Origin: an uncultured beta proteobacterium
GTDB lineage: Bacteria; Pseudomonadota; Gammaproteobacteria; Burkholderiales; SG8-41
Assembly: GCA_903885665.1 (NCBI GenBank)
Contig: CAISJL010000064.1
Coordinates: 17,268 to 81,267 of the forward strand
Length of the DNA: 64,000 nt
Reading direction: 5' to 3'
Shown here: positions 37,235 through 46,283 of the stretch, one piece after another
Layout of the letters: each line of letters begins with the position of its first letter
Position numbering within the stretch: position 1 is the first letter of the stretch
Position numbers and translations under genes: made by a program
The notes under the pieces: model-generated
Databases searched by the model: none
What the model was told of the DNA's origin: nothing
The model's input: only the letters and a program-made list of their open reading frames with translations

Positions 37235-39358
37235 ATGACTAAGCATGAAGACCCATTTGCCGCCGACCGTGATCAACTCGGCAGTGCTTTATTTACCCCG
37301 CGTAGCGTTGCATTGGTTGGGGCCTCTGCAGACCCATCTAAACTCGCCTCTCGTCCGCAGCGCGTGTTGCGTAAACACGGTTTCACCGGAACAATTATTC
37401 CAATTAATCCGGCACGCACTGAGATAAACGGTGATCGTGCTTATCCGAGCCTGGCGAGCGTGCCAGAAAAAATTGATCACGCATTTATTATGGTGCCTTC
37501 TGCGGCAGTACCCGGGGTGATTGATGATTGTGTAGAAGCAGGGGCCAAAGTTGCCACAATATTTACTGCAGGTTTTGCAGAATTAGGTGAGGCAGGCCGA
37601 CGTGTGCAAGACGCTATGGTTGAAAAAGCACGTCAAGGTGGAGTGCGTTTAATTGGCCCTAATTGCTTGGGTGTGGTGAATGTCAGTGGCCATACCGTAT
37701 TGTCTGCAAATGCAGTGTTGGAGAGTGAAACCTTACACTCTGGCCATTTAAGCTTAGTGTCGCAAAGCGGTTCGATGATGGGCGCGATTGTGTCACGCGC
37801 GCAGACCCGTGGTTTAGGGTTTTCAAAGCTAGTGTCAGTAGGCAATGAGTGTGATGTGGGCGTGGGGGAGATTGTGGATTGCATGGTAGATGACCCCGCA
37901 ACGCGTTGCATTATGTTGTTCTTGGAGACCTTTAGGGATGCGCCACGCTTAGGACTGGCGGCGCGCAGAGCGTATGCGCTAGGTAAGCCAGTGATTGCCT
38001 TTAAGCTTGGACGCTCAGCAGTGGGTCGTCAGATAGCCACTACCCACACCGGTGCCATTGTGGGTGCGGATGATGTAGCCAATGCTTTTTTTAAGGATAA
38101 CGGCATCATTCGGGTTGAAACATTCGAGGCGCTGTATGAAACCGCACAATTAGTCACTGGTTTTAAACCGCCCAAGGGTAAGCGGGTTTCGGTGCTGACC
38201 GGAACCGGTGGTGCCGCTGCAATGGTGGTCGATCGTTTGGGTTTGACGGGGATTGATGTAGTAGGGCCTACGCCGAAAATCATGGCTGATTTGGCATTGC
38301 AAAACATTCAAGTCTCAGATGCACCACTGATTGATATGCCTATGGGCAGAGGCGAAGGCAAGGTGTATTCAACCATTATTAACGCGCTAATGGATTCAGA
38401 GCATTGTGATGCGGTTGTGGCTGTGCAAGGTTCAACGGCAACGCAAAATCCAGAGTCAGTGCGGCAACGGATGTTAGCGGCAACATTGGGAGCAAAGCCA
38501 TTAGCGATTTTCTTGGCACCGCAGGCCGATACGGCGTTGCGAATTTTGCAAGATAGCAATGTTGCTGCATTTCGTACGCCAGAGGCTTGTGCGGATGCAG
38601 TGCGGGCTTACTGCGAATGGCAAGTACCCACAGATCACCCTGGAATCGATCCTCAGGTATTGAAGTCACTAAACACAACACTCCAGTCAATTGTCGGTGC
38701 GCCTATGCATGAGCAAGCAGCGGCATCAGCGCTTTCTGTTTTAGGGATTCCCTTTGCGCCAAGCCAAGTGATTGCGGGTGGTGTCGAGTCTGTAGCGCTA
38801 CAGTTTCCAGTGGTCGCTAAAATTCTATCGGCTGATATTCCGCACAAGACAGAGGTTGGTGGAGTGGTATTAAATATCGTTGATGCCATTGAGTTACGCA
38901 CGACGGTAGACGCCATGTTGGCGCGCATTGCTCAATCTAATCCGCAGGCCCATATCGAAGGCGTGCTTGTACAATCGATGGCGCGCGGTATTGCTGAAGT
39001 GATTGTTGGCTATCGCCGTGATCCTGATGTGGGGCCAGTGGTGATGGTTGGGGTCGGTGGCGTAATGGCCGAGTTGGGTGGTGGACATGCCGTGCGCTTG
39101 GCGCCAGTGACCTTGGCAGAAGCGCACAAGATGATTGATGAGGTGCCGGGTTTTGCCTTGTTACGGGGTTACCGCAATCAACCTAAAGGCGATTTAACAG
39201 CCTTGGCACAGGTGATTCATCAGTTGTCGTTACTGGCTTGTGTAGACACATGTGTAGTTACGGAGGCAGAGATTAATCCCTTACTCGTGAAGTCTGATGG
39301 CGTGCTTGCTGTCGATGCGTTGTTGGTGACTGCGGCGCTTAATAAGGAAACTATATGA
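37235..39358 (+). CDS. ADP-forming acyl-CoA synthetase family protein (CoA-binding, ligase and ATP-grasp domains)
   Basis: FTPRSVALVGASADPSKLASRPQRVLRKHGF; RLIGPNCLGVVN; LVSQSGSMMGAIVSRA; FPVVAKILSADIPHKTEVGGVVLNI. Confidence 0.9.
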   Translation: MTKHEDPFAADRDQLGSALFTPRSVALVGASADPSKLASRPQRVLRKHGFTGTIIPINPARTEINGDRAYPSLASVPEKIDHAFIMVPSAAVPGVIDDCVEAGAKVATIFTAGFAELGEAGRRVQDAMVEKARQGGVRLIGPNCLGVVNVSGHTVLSANAVLESETLHSGHLSLVSQSGSMMGAIVSRAQTRGLGFSKLVSVGNECDVGVGEIVDCMVDDPATRCIMLFLETFRDAPRLGLAARRAYALGKPVIAFKLGRSAVGRQIATTHTGAIVGADDVANAFFKDNGIIRVETFEALYETAQLVTGFKPPKGKRVSVLTGTGGAAAMVVDRLGLTGIDVVGPTPKIMADLALQNIQVSDAPLIDMPMGRGEGKVYSTIINALMDSEHCDAVVAVQGSTATQNPESVRQRMLAATLGAKPLAIFLAPQADTALRILQDSNVAAFRTPEACADAVRAYCEWQVPTDHPGIDPQVLKSLNTTLQSIVGAPMHEQAAASALSVLGIPFAPSQVIAGGVESVALQFPVVAKILSADIPHKTEVGGVVLNIVDAIELRTTVDAMLARIAQSNPQAHIEGVLVQSMARGIAEVIVGYRRDPDVGPVVMVGVGGVMAELGGGHAVRLAPVTLAEAHKMIDEVPGFALLRGYRNQPKGDLTALAQVIHQLSLLACVDTCVVTEAEINPLLVKSDGVLAVDALLVTAALNKETI

Positions 39359-40320
39359 GATTGCATTGCTATCTGAGCGTTTTAATTGGATGGTGTTTGT
39401 TCGGTTTGAGTGAAGTGGTCTTCAGTGCAGACTATCCGGTGAAGCCGATTCGTTTTATTTCGCCGTTTTCACCGGGTGGTGGCACGGATACTGTTGGACG
39501 TGCGCTAGCGGCTCGCTTGGCTGAGTTAATTGGAAAGCCGGTGATTGTCGATAATCGCCCTGGTGCTGAAGGCAGTATTGGTACTGAGTTGGGGGCGCGA
39601 TCGCCTGCTGATGGTTATACGATTTTAGTGGCTAATTTAGGGACGCTCGCGATAAACCCGAATTTGCGTCAAGTTGCATTTGATCCATTACGTGATTTTG
39701 CGCCGATTACCCAAACTACGGCATCGTCTACGGTATTGGTAGTATTGCCCACGATGGGCGTGCGCACTGTTAAAGAGTTTGTGGCTTTGATGAAGTCTAA
39801 GCCGATGAACTATGGCGCTAGCTCATCAGCGACGTTTTTGCCCATGGAGATGTTCAAGCAGTTGGCAAAGTTTGAGATGACTCATGTGCCCTACAAAGGT
39901 ACAGGGCCTTCGATCACTGCAATGTTAAGTGGCGAAGTGCAAGCCATGTTTGGCGGTTCGATTGTCACTACACCACAAGTCAAGTCAGGTCGATTACGCG
40001 CCTTGGCAGTTGCGGGTGATCGGCGTGCCAGAGCGCTACCCGATGTGCCGACGATTGCAGAGTCTGGTTATCCCGGTTATGAAGCCAATAGCTGGAATGG
40101 GTTGGTAGCACCTGCCGGAACCCCTCGCCCAATCATTAACCGTTTAAATGCGGCATTGATAAAAATTTTGGCGATGCGAGAGATGATTGATTATATGGTT
40201 GCTGATGGTGCAGAGCCTCAGAGTAGTACGCCCGAGGAGTTTGCGAGTTATATTCGTTCAGAGCATGCCAAATGGGCTAAGGTGATTCGAGCCGCTAATA
40301 TCAAGAAAGATCAGCTTTGA
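39355..40320 (+). CDS. Bug/TctC-family substrate-binding protein
   Basis: YPVKPIRFISPFSPGGGTDTVGRALAARL...VDNRPGAEGSIGTELGARSPADGYTI; ATGA overlap with upstream synthetase. Confidence 0.93.
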   Translation: MRLHCYLSVLIGWCLFGLSEVVFSADYPVKPIRFISPFSPGGGTDTVGRALAARLAELIGKPVIVDNRPGAEGSIGTELGARSPADGYTILVANLGTLAINPNLRQVAFDPLRDFAPITQTTASSTVLVVLPTMGVRTVKEFVALMKSKPMNYGASSSATFLPMEMFKQLAKFEMTHVPYKGTGPSITAMLSGEVQAMFGGSIVTTPQVKSGRLRALAVAGDRRARALPDVPTIAESGYPGYEANSWNGLVAPAGTPRPIINRLNAALIKILAMREMIDYMVADGAEPQSSTPEEFASYIRSEHAKWAKVIRAANIKKDQL

Positions 40321-40325
40321 GCGTA

Positions 40326-41705
40326 ATGCCCGAAGAGGGGCTTGGACTGGGTGCGACTAGACGTTTTGCACAGCATATTGCTGAAACAAAATTTTCACAG
40401 CTATCGCCTTTGGTAATACATGCGGCTAAGCGTGCATTACTTGATTTTATGACGTGCGCCGTATCAGGGTCTGCGATGCCAGTCTCGAAGGCATTGTTAG
40501 CGTATTTTCAGGAGAGCGATGCGACGCGGATTGCAACCGTGATCGGTAGTGGCGAGCGACTCTCGGCTGCTAATGCCGCGCTAGTCAATGGTGCGAATAC
40601 CCATGGCCTAGACTTTGATGACGGCCATACTCATGGTTCAGCGCATCCATCCGGTGCTATTTTTCCTGCAGTTCTAGCTGCTGCCGAGCAGCATCAATCC
40701 TCTCCGCAGGCGATTTTGCTTGCTGCAGTGATTGGCTACGATGTCATGACTAGAATTGCCTCGGCAATGCACCCAGTGAGCGCGCAACGCGGTTGGCATA
40801 ACACACCCGTATCTGGCGTCTTTGGTGCGACTGCTGCCGTGGCCTCCATTTTGCAATTGGACGCTGCCGCCAGCCAACATGCGCTCGGTTTGGCAGGGGG
40901 GTTTGCTGGGGGTATTCGAGAGTATTTAGAAGAAGGTGCGGAAATTAAACGCTTGCACCCAGGCAAGGCGGCACGCGATGGTTTGCTGTGTGCAGAGTTC
41001 GCCGCACGTGGTATTACGGGCTCGAGCAAGGTGTTAGAGGGTCGCTATGGATTGTTCAATGTTTTTGTTGGTGGTCAGGTTAAATGGGACCGTTTATTTG
41101 AAGGTCTAGGTGAGCGCTACGAAATCAATCAAGTCTATTTCAAGCCCTACCCATGTTGTCGCCATTATCATTCCGTAGTTCAGGCGCTATTGACGCTGCG
41201 CGAGCAGCATGGCTTTAATGCTGCAGATGTGAAGCGTATGGAAATTGGTTTGTACGCGGTTGGTGTGCATGGCCATGATCACAAGCATTGTGAAAATTTA
41301 TTAGATTCGCAAATGAGCGCGCCTTGTGCTGCTGCGCTTGCTATAGTCGATGGTGGCTTGGCCGCACATCAATTTTTACCGGATAGCGTACAGCGACCTG
41401 CAGTGAGTCGACTGATCGATCTCGCAGCGGTGAACATAGATCCTGAATGTGAACGTATATATCCGCAACGGCGCTCTGGTGCAGTCAGTGTGACTTTGCA
41501 AAATGGGCAAACTGTTCAGATGAGAATACTTGATCCTAAAGGTGAAGGGGATAACCCCATGACAGATGCAGATTTGGAGCAAAAGTTTTTGGTAAATTGC
41601 ACCCCCTTGATAGGTGCTGTCAGAGGCCAACGCCTATTAGAGGCAATATGGAATTTCGACCAGATGCGTGATAGCCAAGAATTATTTGACTGGCCCCAGA
41701 CCTAG
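40326..41705 (+). CDS. MmgE/PrpD family protein
   Basis: TKFSQLSPLVIHAAKRALLDFMTCAVSG; ANTHGLDFDDGHTHGSAHPSGAIFPAVLA; VYFKPYPCCRHYHSVVQALLTL. Confidence 0.92.
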   Translation: MPEEGLGLGATRRFAQHIAETKFSQLSPLVIHAAKRALLDFMTCAVSGSAMPVSKALLAYFQESDATRIATVIGSGERLSAANAALVNGANTHGLDFDDGHTHGSAHPSGAIFPAVLAAAEQHQSSPQAILLAAVIGYDVMTRIASAMHPVSAQRGWHNTPVSGVFGATAAVASILQLDAAASQHALGLAGGFAGGIREYLEEGAEIKRLHPGKAARDGLLCAEFAARGITGSSKVLEGRYGLFNVFVGGQVKWDRLFEGLGERYEINQVYFKPYPCCRHYHSVVQALLTLREQHGFNAADVKRMEIGLYAVGVHGHDHKHCENLLDSQMSAPCAAALAIVDGGLAAHQFLPDSVQRPAVSRLIDLAAVNIDPECERIYPQRRSGAVSVTLQNGQTVQMRILDPKGEGDNPMTDADLEQKFLVNCTPLIGAVRGQRLLEAIWNFDQMRDSQELFDWPQT

Positions 41706-41799
41706 TGATTTGAGCGAACTGCAGTCGATTTTAATATGTCGATTGCAGAAGTAGCAGTGATTTTTTATAGTGATTTATTTTTAATGAGAGAGAGTTGTT

Positions 41800-42717
41800 A
41801 TGAGTGCTGGAATTGTAGAAGGCAAGGTTGTTATTGTGACGGGTGCAGGTCGTGGTATTGGTCGTGATATTGCTAAACTGATGGGTAAAGAGGGTGCCAA
41901 GGTTATTGTGAACGACATTGGTGCTTCGCTAGAGGGTGCGGGTCTGGATGCAACACCAGCTGATCAAGTGGTTGCTGAGATTCGTGCTACAGGTGGTGAG
42001 GCGATTGCAAGCTATGACAGCGTTGCAGATTGGGATAGTGCGCAGCGCATTGTGCAAGCAGCAGTAGATACCTATGGTCGGATTGACAGCGTAGTCAATA
42101 ATGCCGGTATTTTGCGCGATATTATTTTCCATAAAATGTCATTTGAAGATTGGGATCAAGTGATTAAGGTAATTTTATATGGCGCATTTAATATGAGTCG
42201 TGCCGCTGCTACGCATTTTCGTAATCAGAATAGCGGTAGCCTAGTGCAAATGATTTCAAACTCTGGCTTGGCAGGTAATGTAGGACAGGCTAATTATGGG
42301 GCTGCCAAAGCAGGTATGGTGATGTTGTCAAAGACTATTGCTTTGGATATGCAACGCTATAACGTGCGTTCGAATTGTATTGCACCGTCTGCTTGGACGC
42401 GGATGACTGGATCAATTCCTGCCAATACACCAGATAAAGCAGCTCGCGTTGCGCAACGGCAGTTAGTAACCCCAGATAAAAATGCACCTTTGGCAGTATT
42501 TTTGGCCAGCGATGCAGCACATGAGGTGAATGGACAAATTTTTTACTCGCGCATGAATGAAATATTTTTAGCGAGCCAGTCCAGGCCGATTCGTGGTGTG
42601 CATCGTAGCGATGGCTGGACGCCACAGGCGATTGCTGATCATGCGCTACCGGCATTAAGGCCATCTTTCTTTGCGCTGGAGCGCAATCAAGATGTGTTTA
42701 GTTGGGATCCGATCTAG
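41800..42717 (+). CDS. Short-chain dehydrogenase/reductase
   Basis: VVIVTGAGRGIGRDIAKLMGKEGA; SVVNNAGILRD; YGAAKAGMVMLSKTIALDM. Confidence 0.93.
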   Translation: MSAGIVEGKVVIVTGAGRGIGRDIAKLMGKEGAKVIVNDIGASLEGAGLDATPADQVVAEIRATGGEAIASYDSVADWDSAQRIVQAAVDTYGRIDSVVNNAGILRDIIFHKMSFEDWDQVIKVILYGAFNMSRAAATHFRNQNSGSLVQMISNSGLAGNVGQANYGAAKAGMVMLSKTIALDMQRYNVRSNCIAPSAWTRMTGSIPANTPDKAARVAQRQLVTPDKNAPLAVFLASDAAHEVNGQIFYSRMNEIFLASQSRPIRGVHRSDGWTPQAIADHALPALRPSFFALERNQDVFSWDPI

Positions 42718-42735
42718 CCGTATTCAGATCGTGTT

Positions 42736-43785
42736 GTGATGGGTGCTGGTCAATCAAAGGAAATGCTAATGAATCCACTAATCTGTGTCTGGTTTATGCA
42801 GGTTACTAGCGTATGTCGCCGTTTTGCGATGATGCTTGCAGCGGTCTTGTGTAGCGGCATTCTCATGAACAGCGTATCCGCACAACACTTTCCAACAAAA
42901 CCTGTGCGGATCATCGTCGGCTTTGGTATCGGTGGGGCCACAGACATTGTGGCACGCACTTTGGCACAAAGCCTAGCAGCCGATTGGAAACAAAATGTTT
43001 TGGTTGATAATCGTCCAGGGGCAAGTGGAATGATTGCAGCAGAAATGGTTGCCAAGGCGCCAGCCGACGGTTACACCTTGATGATCACGCCACAAACTAG
43101 TCTTGCGGTTGCCCCTGCGCTCTATGGTAAAGCGCCTTATGATAGTTTGCGTGATTTCACCACCATTACCTTGACTGGTTATACGCCATTGCTAATGGTG
43201 GTGCATCCATCGCTACCAGCTAGAACATTTAAGGAATTTATTGCGCTTGCAAAACGCAGTAAAGAGCCTTTGACCTTTGGTTCGGGTGGGGTCGGTTCGT
43301 CGCCGCACATGGCTGGTGAATTGATGCGAGCACAGCTTGGCATTCGCATCACTCATATACCTTATAAGGGTGAAAATCCAGCGCTAGCCGATACGGTAGG
43401 TGGGCAAATTCCGATGATGTTTGGTAATCTGCCGGTCGCGTTGCCGCAAACCAATAGCGGTCGATTGCGGGGTTTAGCGAATACTTGGAGTGTGCGCTCA
43501 CCCTTGGCACCTAATATTCCAACAGTTGCTGAATCTGGTTTTAAGGACTACGCCATTGCTACCTGGTTTGGTTTGTTAGGGCCAGCCAATATGTCACCTG
43601 TGCTCACTATGCGTATTCAACGTGATACCGCTAGACTATTTAATGTGCAGGCGACTAAAGACAAATTAACGGGCATGGGTGTTGATTTGGTATTAAATAC
43701 CCCCGAGCAGTTTCGTGAGTATCTGCGTGGCGAGTTGGTGCGTTATAGCAAAGTCATTAAAGATGCGGATATTAAGGCAGAATAA
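42736..43785 (+). CDS. Bug/TctC-family substrate-binding protein (true start probably about 30 nt downstream of listed ORF start)
   Basis: FPTKPVRIIVGFGIGGATDIVARTLAQSL...VDNRPGASGMIAAEMVAKAPADGYTL. Confidence 0.9.
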   Translation: MMGAGQSKEMLMNPLICVWFMQVTSVCRRFAMMLAAVLCSGILMNSVSAQHFPTKPVRIIVGFGIGGATDIVARTLAQSLAADWKQNVLVDNRPGASGMIAAEMVAKAPADGYTLMITPQTSLAVAPALYGKAPYDSLRDFTTITLTGYTPLLMVVHPSLPARTFKEFIALAKRSKEPLTFGSGGVGSSPHMAGELMRAQLGIRITHIPYKGENPALADTVGGQIPMMFGNLPVALPQTNSGRLRGLANTWSVRSPLAPNIPTVAESGFKDYAIATWFGLLGPANMSPVLTMRIQRDTARLFNVQATKDKLTGMGVDLVLNTPEQFREYLRGELVRYSKVIKDADIKAE

Positions 43786-44655
43786 GTGAATCATTCTGTC
43801 GCAAAGCCGCGCATTGGTGTGATTGGTCTGGGTGCATTAGGTGAGCCGATCAGCGCCTTATTACTGCAAGCGGGGTACTCTATAGCGGTATATGACGTGC
43901 GCGCAGAGCCGATGCAAAAGTTGCAGGCGCTTGGCGCGACAGCGTGCGCTCATCCCGCTCAGCTGGCACAGTGCAGTGAGCTTATTTTTTCTTTTGTGAC
44001 CGATGCCGCTCAAACGCAGAGGGTGATAGCAGGTGAGTCTGGCATTTTAAATCACCTCCGTGCGGGCACTGTGTTTGCCACCGGTAGCACCCTTGGTATC
44101 GACTCGGTACGGCAGTGTGCGCAGATGCTGGCTACACAGGGTAGCGAGTTACTGGACATGCCCATCTCAGGGGGTATTGTCGCCGCGCGCGCTGGACAAT
44201 TGAGTTTAATGGTGGGGGGTGCAGCTGAGACTGTAGAGCGTTTGCGTCCAATATTGACAGTCTTTGCAAGCGACATTACTCACACTGGTGGGGTAGGCAC
44301 TGGCCAGGCCGCAAAATTAGCGCATCAACTCGTATTTGGTGTGCAGGTCGTTGCTTTGCTCGAGGGCTTAGCTGTCGCTGCTGCTGGTGGCGTGAAGCCC
44401 GCAATCATGCGTCAGGTGTTGGGTCAGGGTTTGGCCAATAGCGCGGTATTGCAAGCATGGCCAGATCTCGGGCCGCGTTGGAAGGGCATGTTGCAACCCT
44501 TGGATGAGGGCATGCCGCTTCCGAATTTACGTAAAGATTTACATTTGGTGGCTGCACTTGCTCAGCGCTTAGGTGTGGCAACCCCATTGCTCACACAGGC
44601 CTCAATCATTGCTGATAGCGGTACTGCAACAGGTAGCCAAGATCCTGATTTGTAG
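43786..44655 (+). CDS. NAD(P)-dependent 3-hydroxyisobutyrate dehydrogenase-like protein
   Basis: RIGVIGLGALGEPISALLLQAGYSIAVYDV; DMPISGGIVAARAGQLSLMVGG; GTG start abuts upstream TAA. Confidence 0.9.
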   Translation: MNHSVAKPRIGVIGLGALGEPISALLLQAGYSIAVYDVRAEPMQKLQALGATACAHPAQLAQCSELIFSFVTDAAQTQRVIAGESGILNHLRAGTVFATGSTLGIDSVRQCAQMLATQGSELLDMPISGGIVAARAGQLSLMVGGAAETVERLRPILTVFASDITHTGGVGTGQAAKLAHQLVFGVQVVALLEGLAVAAAGGVKPAIMRQVLGQGLANSAVLQAWPDLGPRWKGMLQPLDEGMPLPNLRKDLHLVAALAQRLGVATPLLTQASIIADSGTATGSQDPDL

Positions 44656-44910
44656 TGTTGCTTTGGTTGTAAAAAATGCTGACCCGGGTCGTTGGATGTG
44701 GTGTCGATGTGGTGCTTCTCCTGGGAAAAATTAAAATTTAAAATTAAATAGTGAACATTAAATAGTAGTCATGTTAAGGCGTTCAGTTACAAATCGAATG
44801 TCATTGTGTTTGCATGCGGTTTTCATCAAAATCTGACCCTGCCGTGTCATCATAGGAGTTTGCATTTTTGCTGACCTGTTGCGCCTTGTGGCGCTTGCAG
44901 TGATTAATTA

Positions 44911-44964
44911 ATGATTCACATGAATCAAATGATTAAAATGAATCAAATGAATCAAATGAATCAA
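44911..44964. repeat. 9-bp tandem repeat (ATGAATCAA-type), 6 units
   Basis: ATGATTCAC ATGAATCAA ATGATTAAA ATGAATCAA ATGAATCAA ATGAATCAA. Confidence 0.9.
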
Positions 44965-45031
44965 TAGGTTATAGATTTTTATTAGGATTCCGCAAGGGAT
45001 TATCCGAAGTCATTACTATGGTTAAACAATT

Positions 45032-46234
45032 ATGGATGTCGATGTCATTGTGATGGGTGCCGGTGCTGCTGGCATGATGTGCGCAGCAACTGCGGGCCAA
45101 CGTGGTCGGCGAGTGCTATTAGTTGATCATGCGCCGCGATTGGCCGAGAAAATTCGGATCTCGGGCGGCGGTCGGTGTAACTTTACCAATCGCGATATTC
45201 GGCCCGAGGCGTTTTTGTCGCGCAACCCACATTTTTGCCGATCAGCCTTGTCGCGGTATAGCGCTCAAGATTTTATTGAGTTAGTTGAACGTCACGGCAT
45301 TGCGTACCATGAGCGTGAGTTAGGGCAGTTATTTTGTAATGACAGTGCCCAACAAATTATTACGATGTTGCGTGCTGAATGTGATGCGGCAGCAGTGCAG
45401 TGGTTAATGCCTGCTGCGATTGTTGCGGTCGAGCATTATTCAGCGGATGGCCAAGATGGATACCAGGTGACCACGGCTCAGGGGACTTATACTGCGCAGT
45501 CGCTGGTGGTGGCAACGGGCGGCTTATCGATTCCTAAAGTGGGGGCAACGCCTCTGGGTTTGCGGATTGCCGAGCAGTTTGGGTTGGCGATTGTGCCACC
45601 GAAGCCGGCTTTAGTGCCTTTGGCAGCAGATCCTGAATGGTTGGCGCGCTTTGGTGTGTTGGCCGGATCATCGTTTACCGCGCGCACTGCTTGTGCTGAG
45701 GATAGGCTAGCACCGCGGTTTCGAGAGGCAGCCTTAATTACCCATCGTGGGTTGTCAGGACCTTCGATTTTGCAGATCTCGTCCTATTGGCAACAGGCGG
45801 GCGGCCGCGGTTCGATTCTGATCGACTTATTACCCGATTGTGATGTCGAGGCTTGGTTAGCCTTGCATAGGCGCGATGCACAACTATTTAGTGCGCTATT
45901 GAGTGAGCATTTGCCGCGCCGCTTTGCCACGAGTTTTGCCGAGGTGTATGGTTGGACGCAGTCGATGGCGCAGTTATCCAACACCACTGTCGCTACGATT
46001 GCGCAGACCCTCAAAGCTTGGCGTATCCAACCTTCGGGAAGTCTAGGCTATTCGAAAGCCGAGGTGACTCTGGGCGGAGTCGATACCCAAGAACTGGCTC
46101 AGCAAACCATGATGGCGCGGCGCGCGCCAGGCCTGTATTTTATTGGTGAAGTAGTTGACGTGACGGGTTGGCTCGGGGGGTACAATTTTCAATGGGCATG
46201 GTCGTCCGGTTATGTTGCAGGTATGGCTGCTTAA
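45032..46234 (+). CDS. HI0933/YhiN-like FAD-dependent oxidoreductase
   Basis: DVIVMGAGAAGMMCAATAGQRGRRVLLVDHAPRLAEKIRISGGGRCNFTNRD; C-terminal GEVVDVTGWLGGYNFQWAWSSG. Confidence 0.92.
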   Translation: MDVDVIVMGAGAAGMMCAATAGQRGRRVLLVDHAPRLAEKIRISGGGRCNFTNRDIRPEAFLSRNPHFCRSALSRYSAQDFIELVERHGIAYHERELGQLFCNDSAQQIITMLRAECDAAAVQWLMPAAIVAVEHYSADGQDGYQVTTAQGTYTAQSLVVATGGLSIPKVGATPLGLRIAEQFGLAIVPPKPALVPLAADPEWLARFGVLAGSSFTARTACAEDRLAPRFREAALITHRGLSGPSILQISSYWQQAGGRGSILIDLLPDCDVEAWLALHRRDAQLFSALLSEHLPRRFATSFAEVYGWTQSMAQLSNTTVATIAQTLKAWRIQPSGSLGYSKAEVTLGGVDTQELAQQTMMARRAPGLYFIGEVVDVTGWLGGYNFQWAWSSGYVAGMAA

Positions 46235-46283
46235 AATTAAAACCGTAAAACCGTTATTGACCTTTCATCGTTTCAGCATTCAC

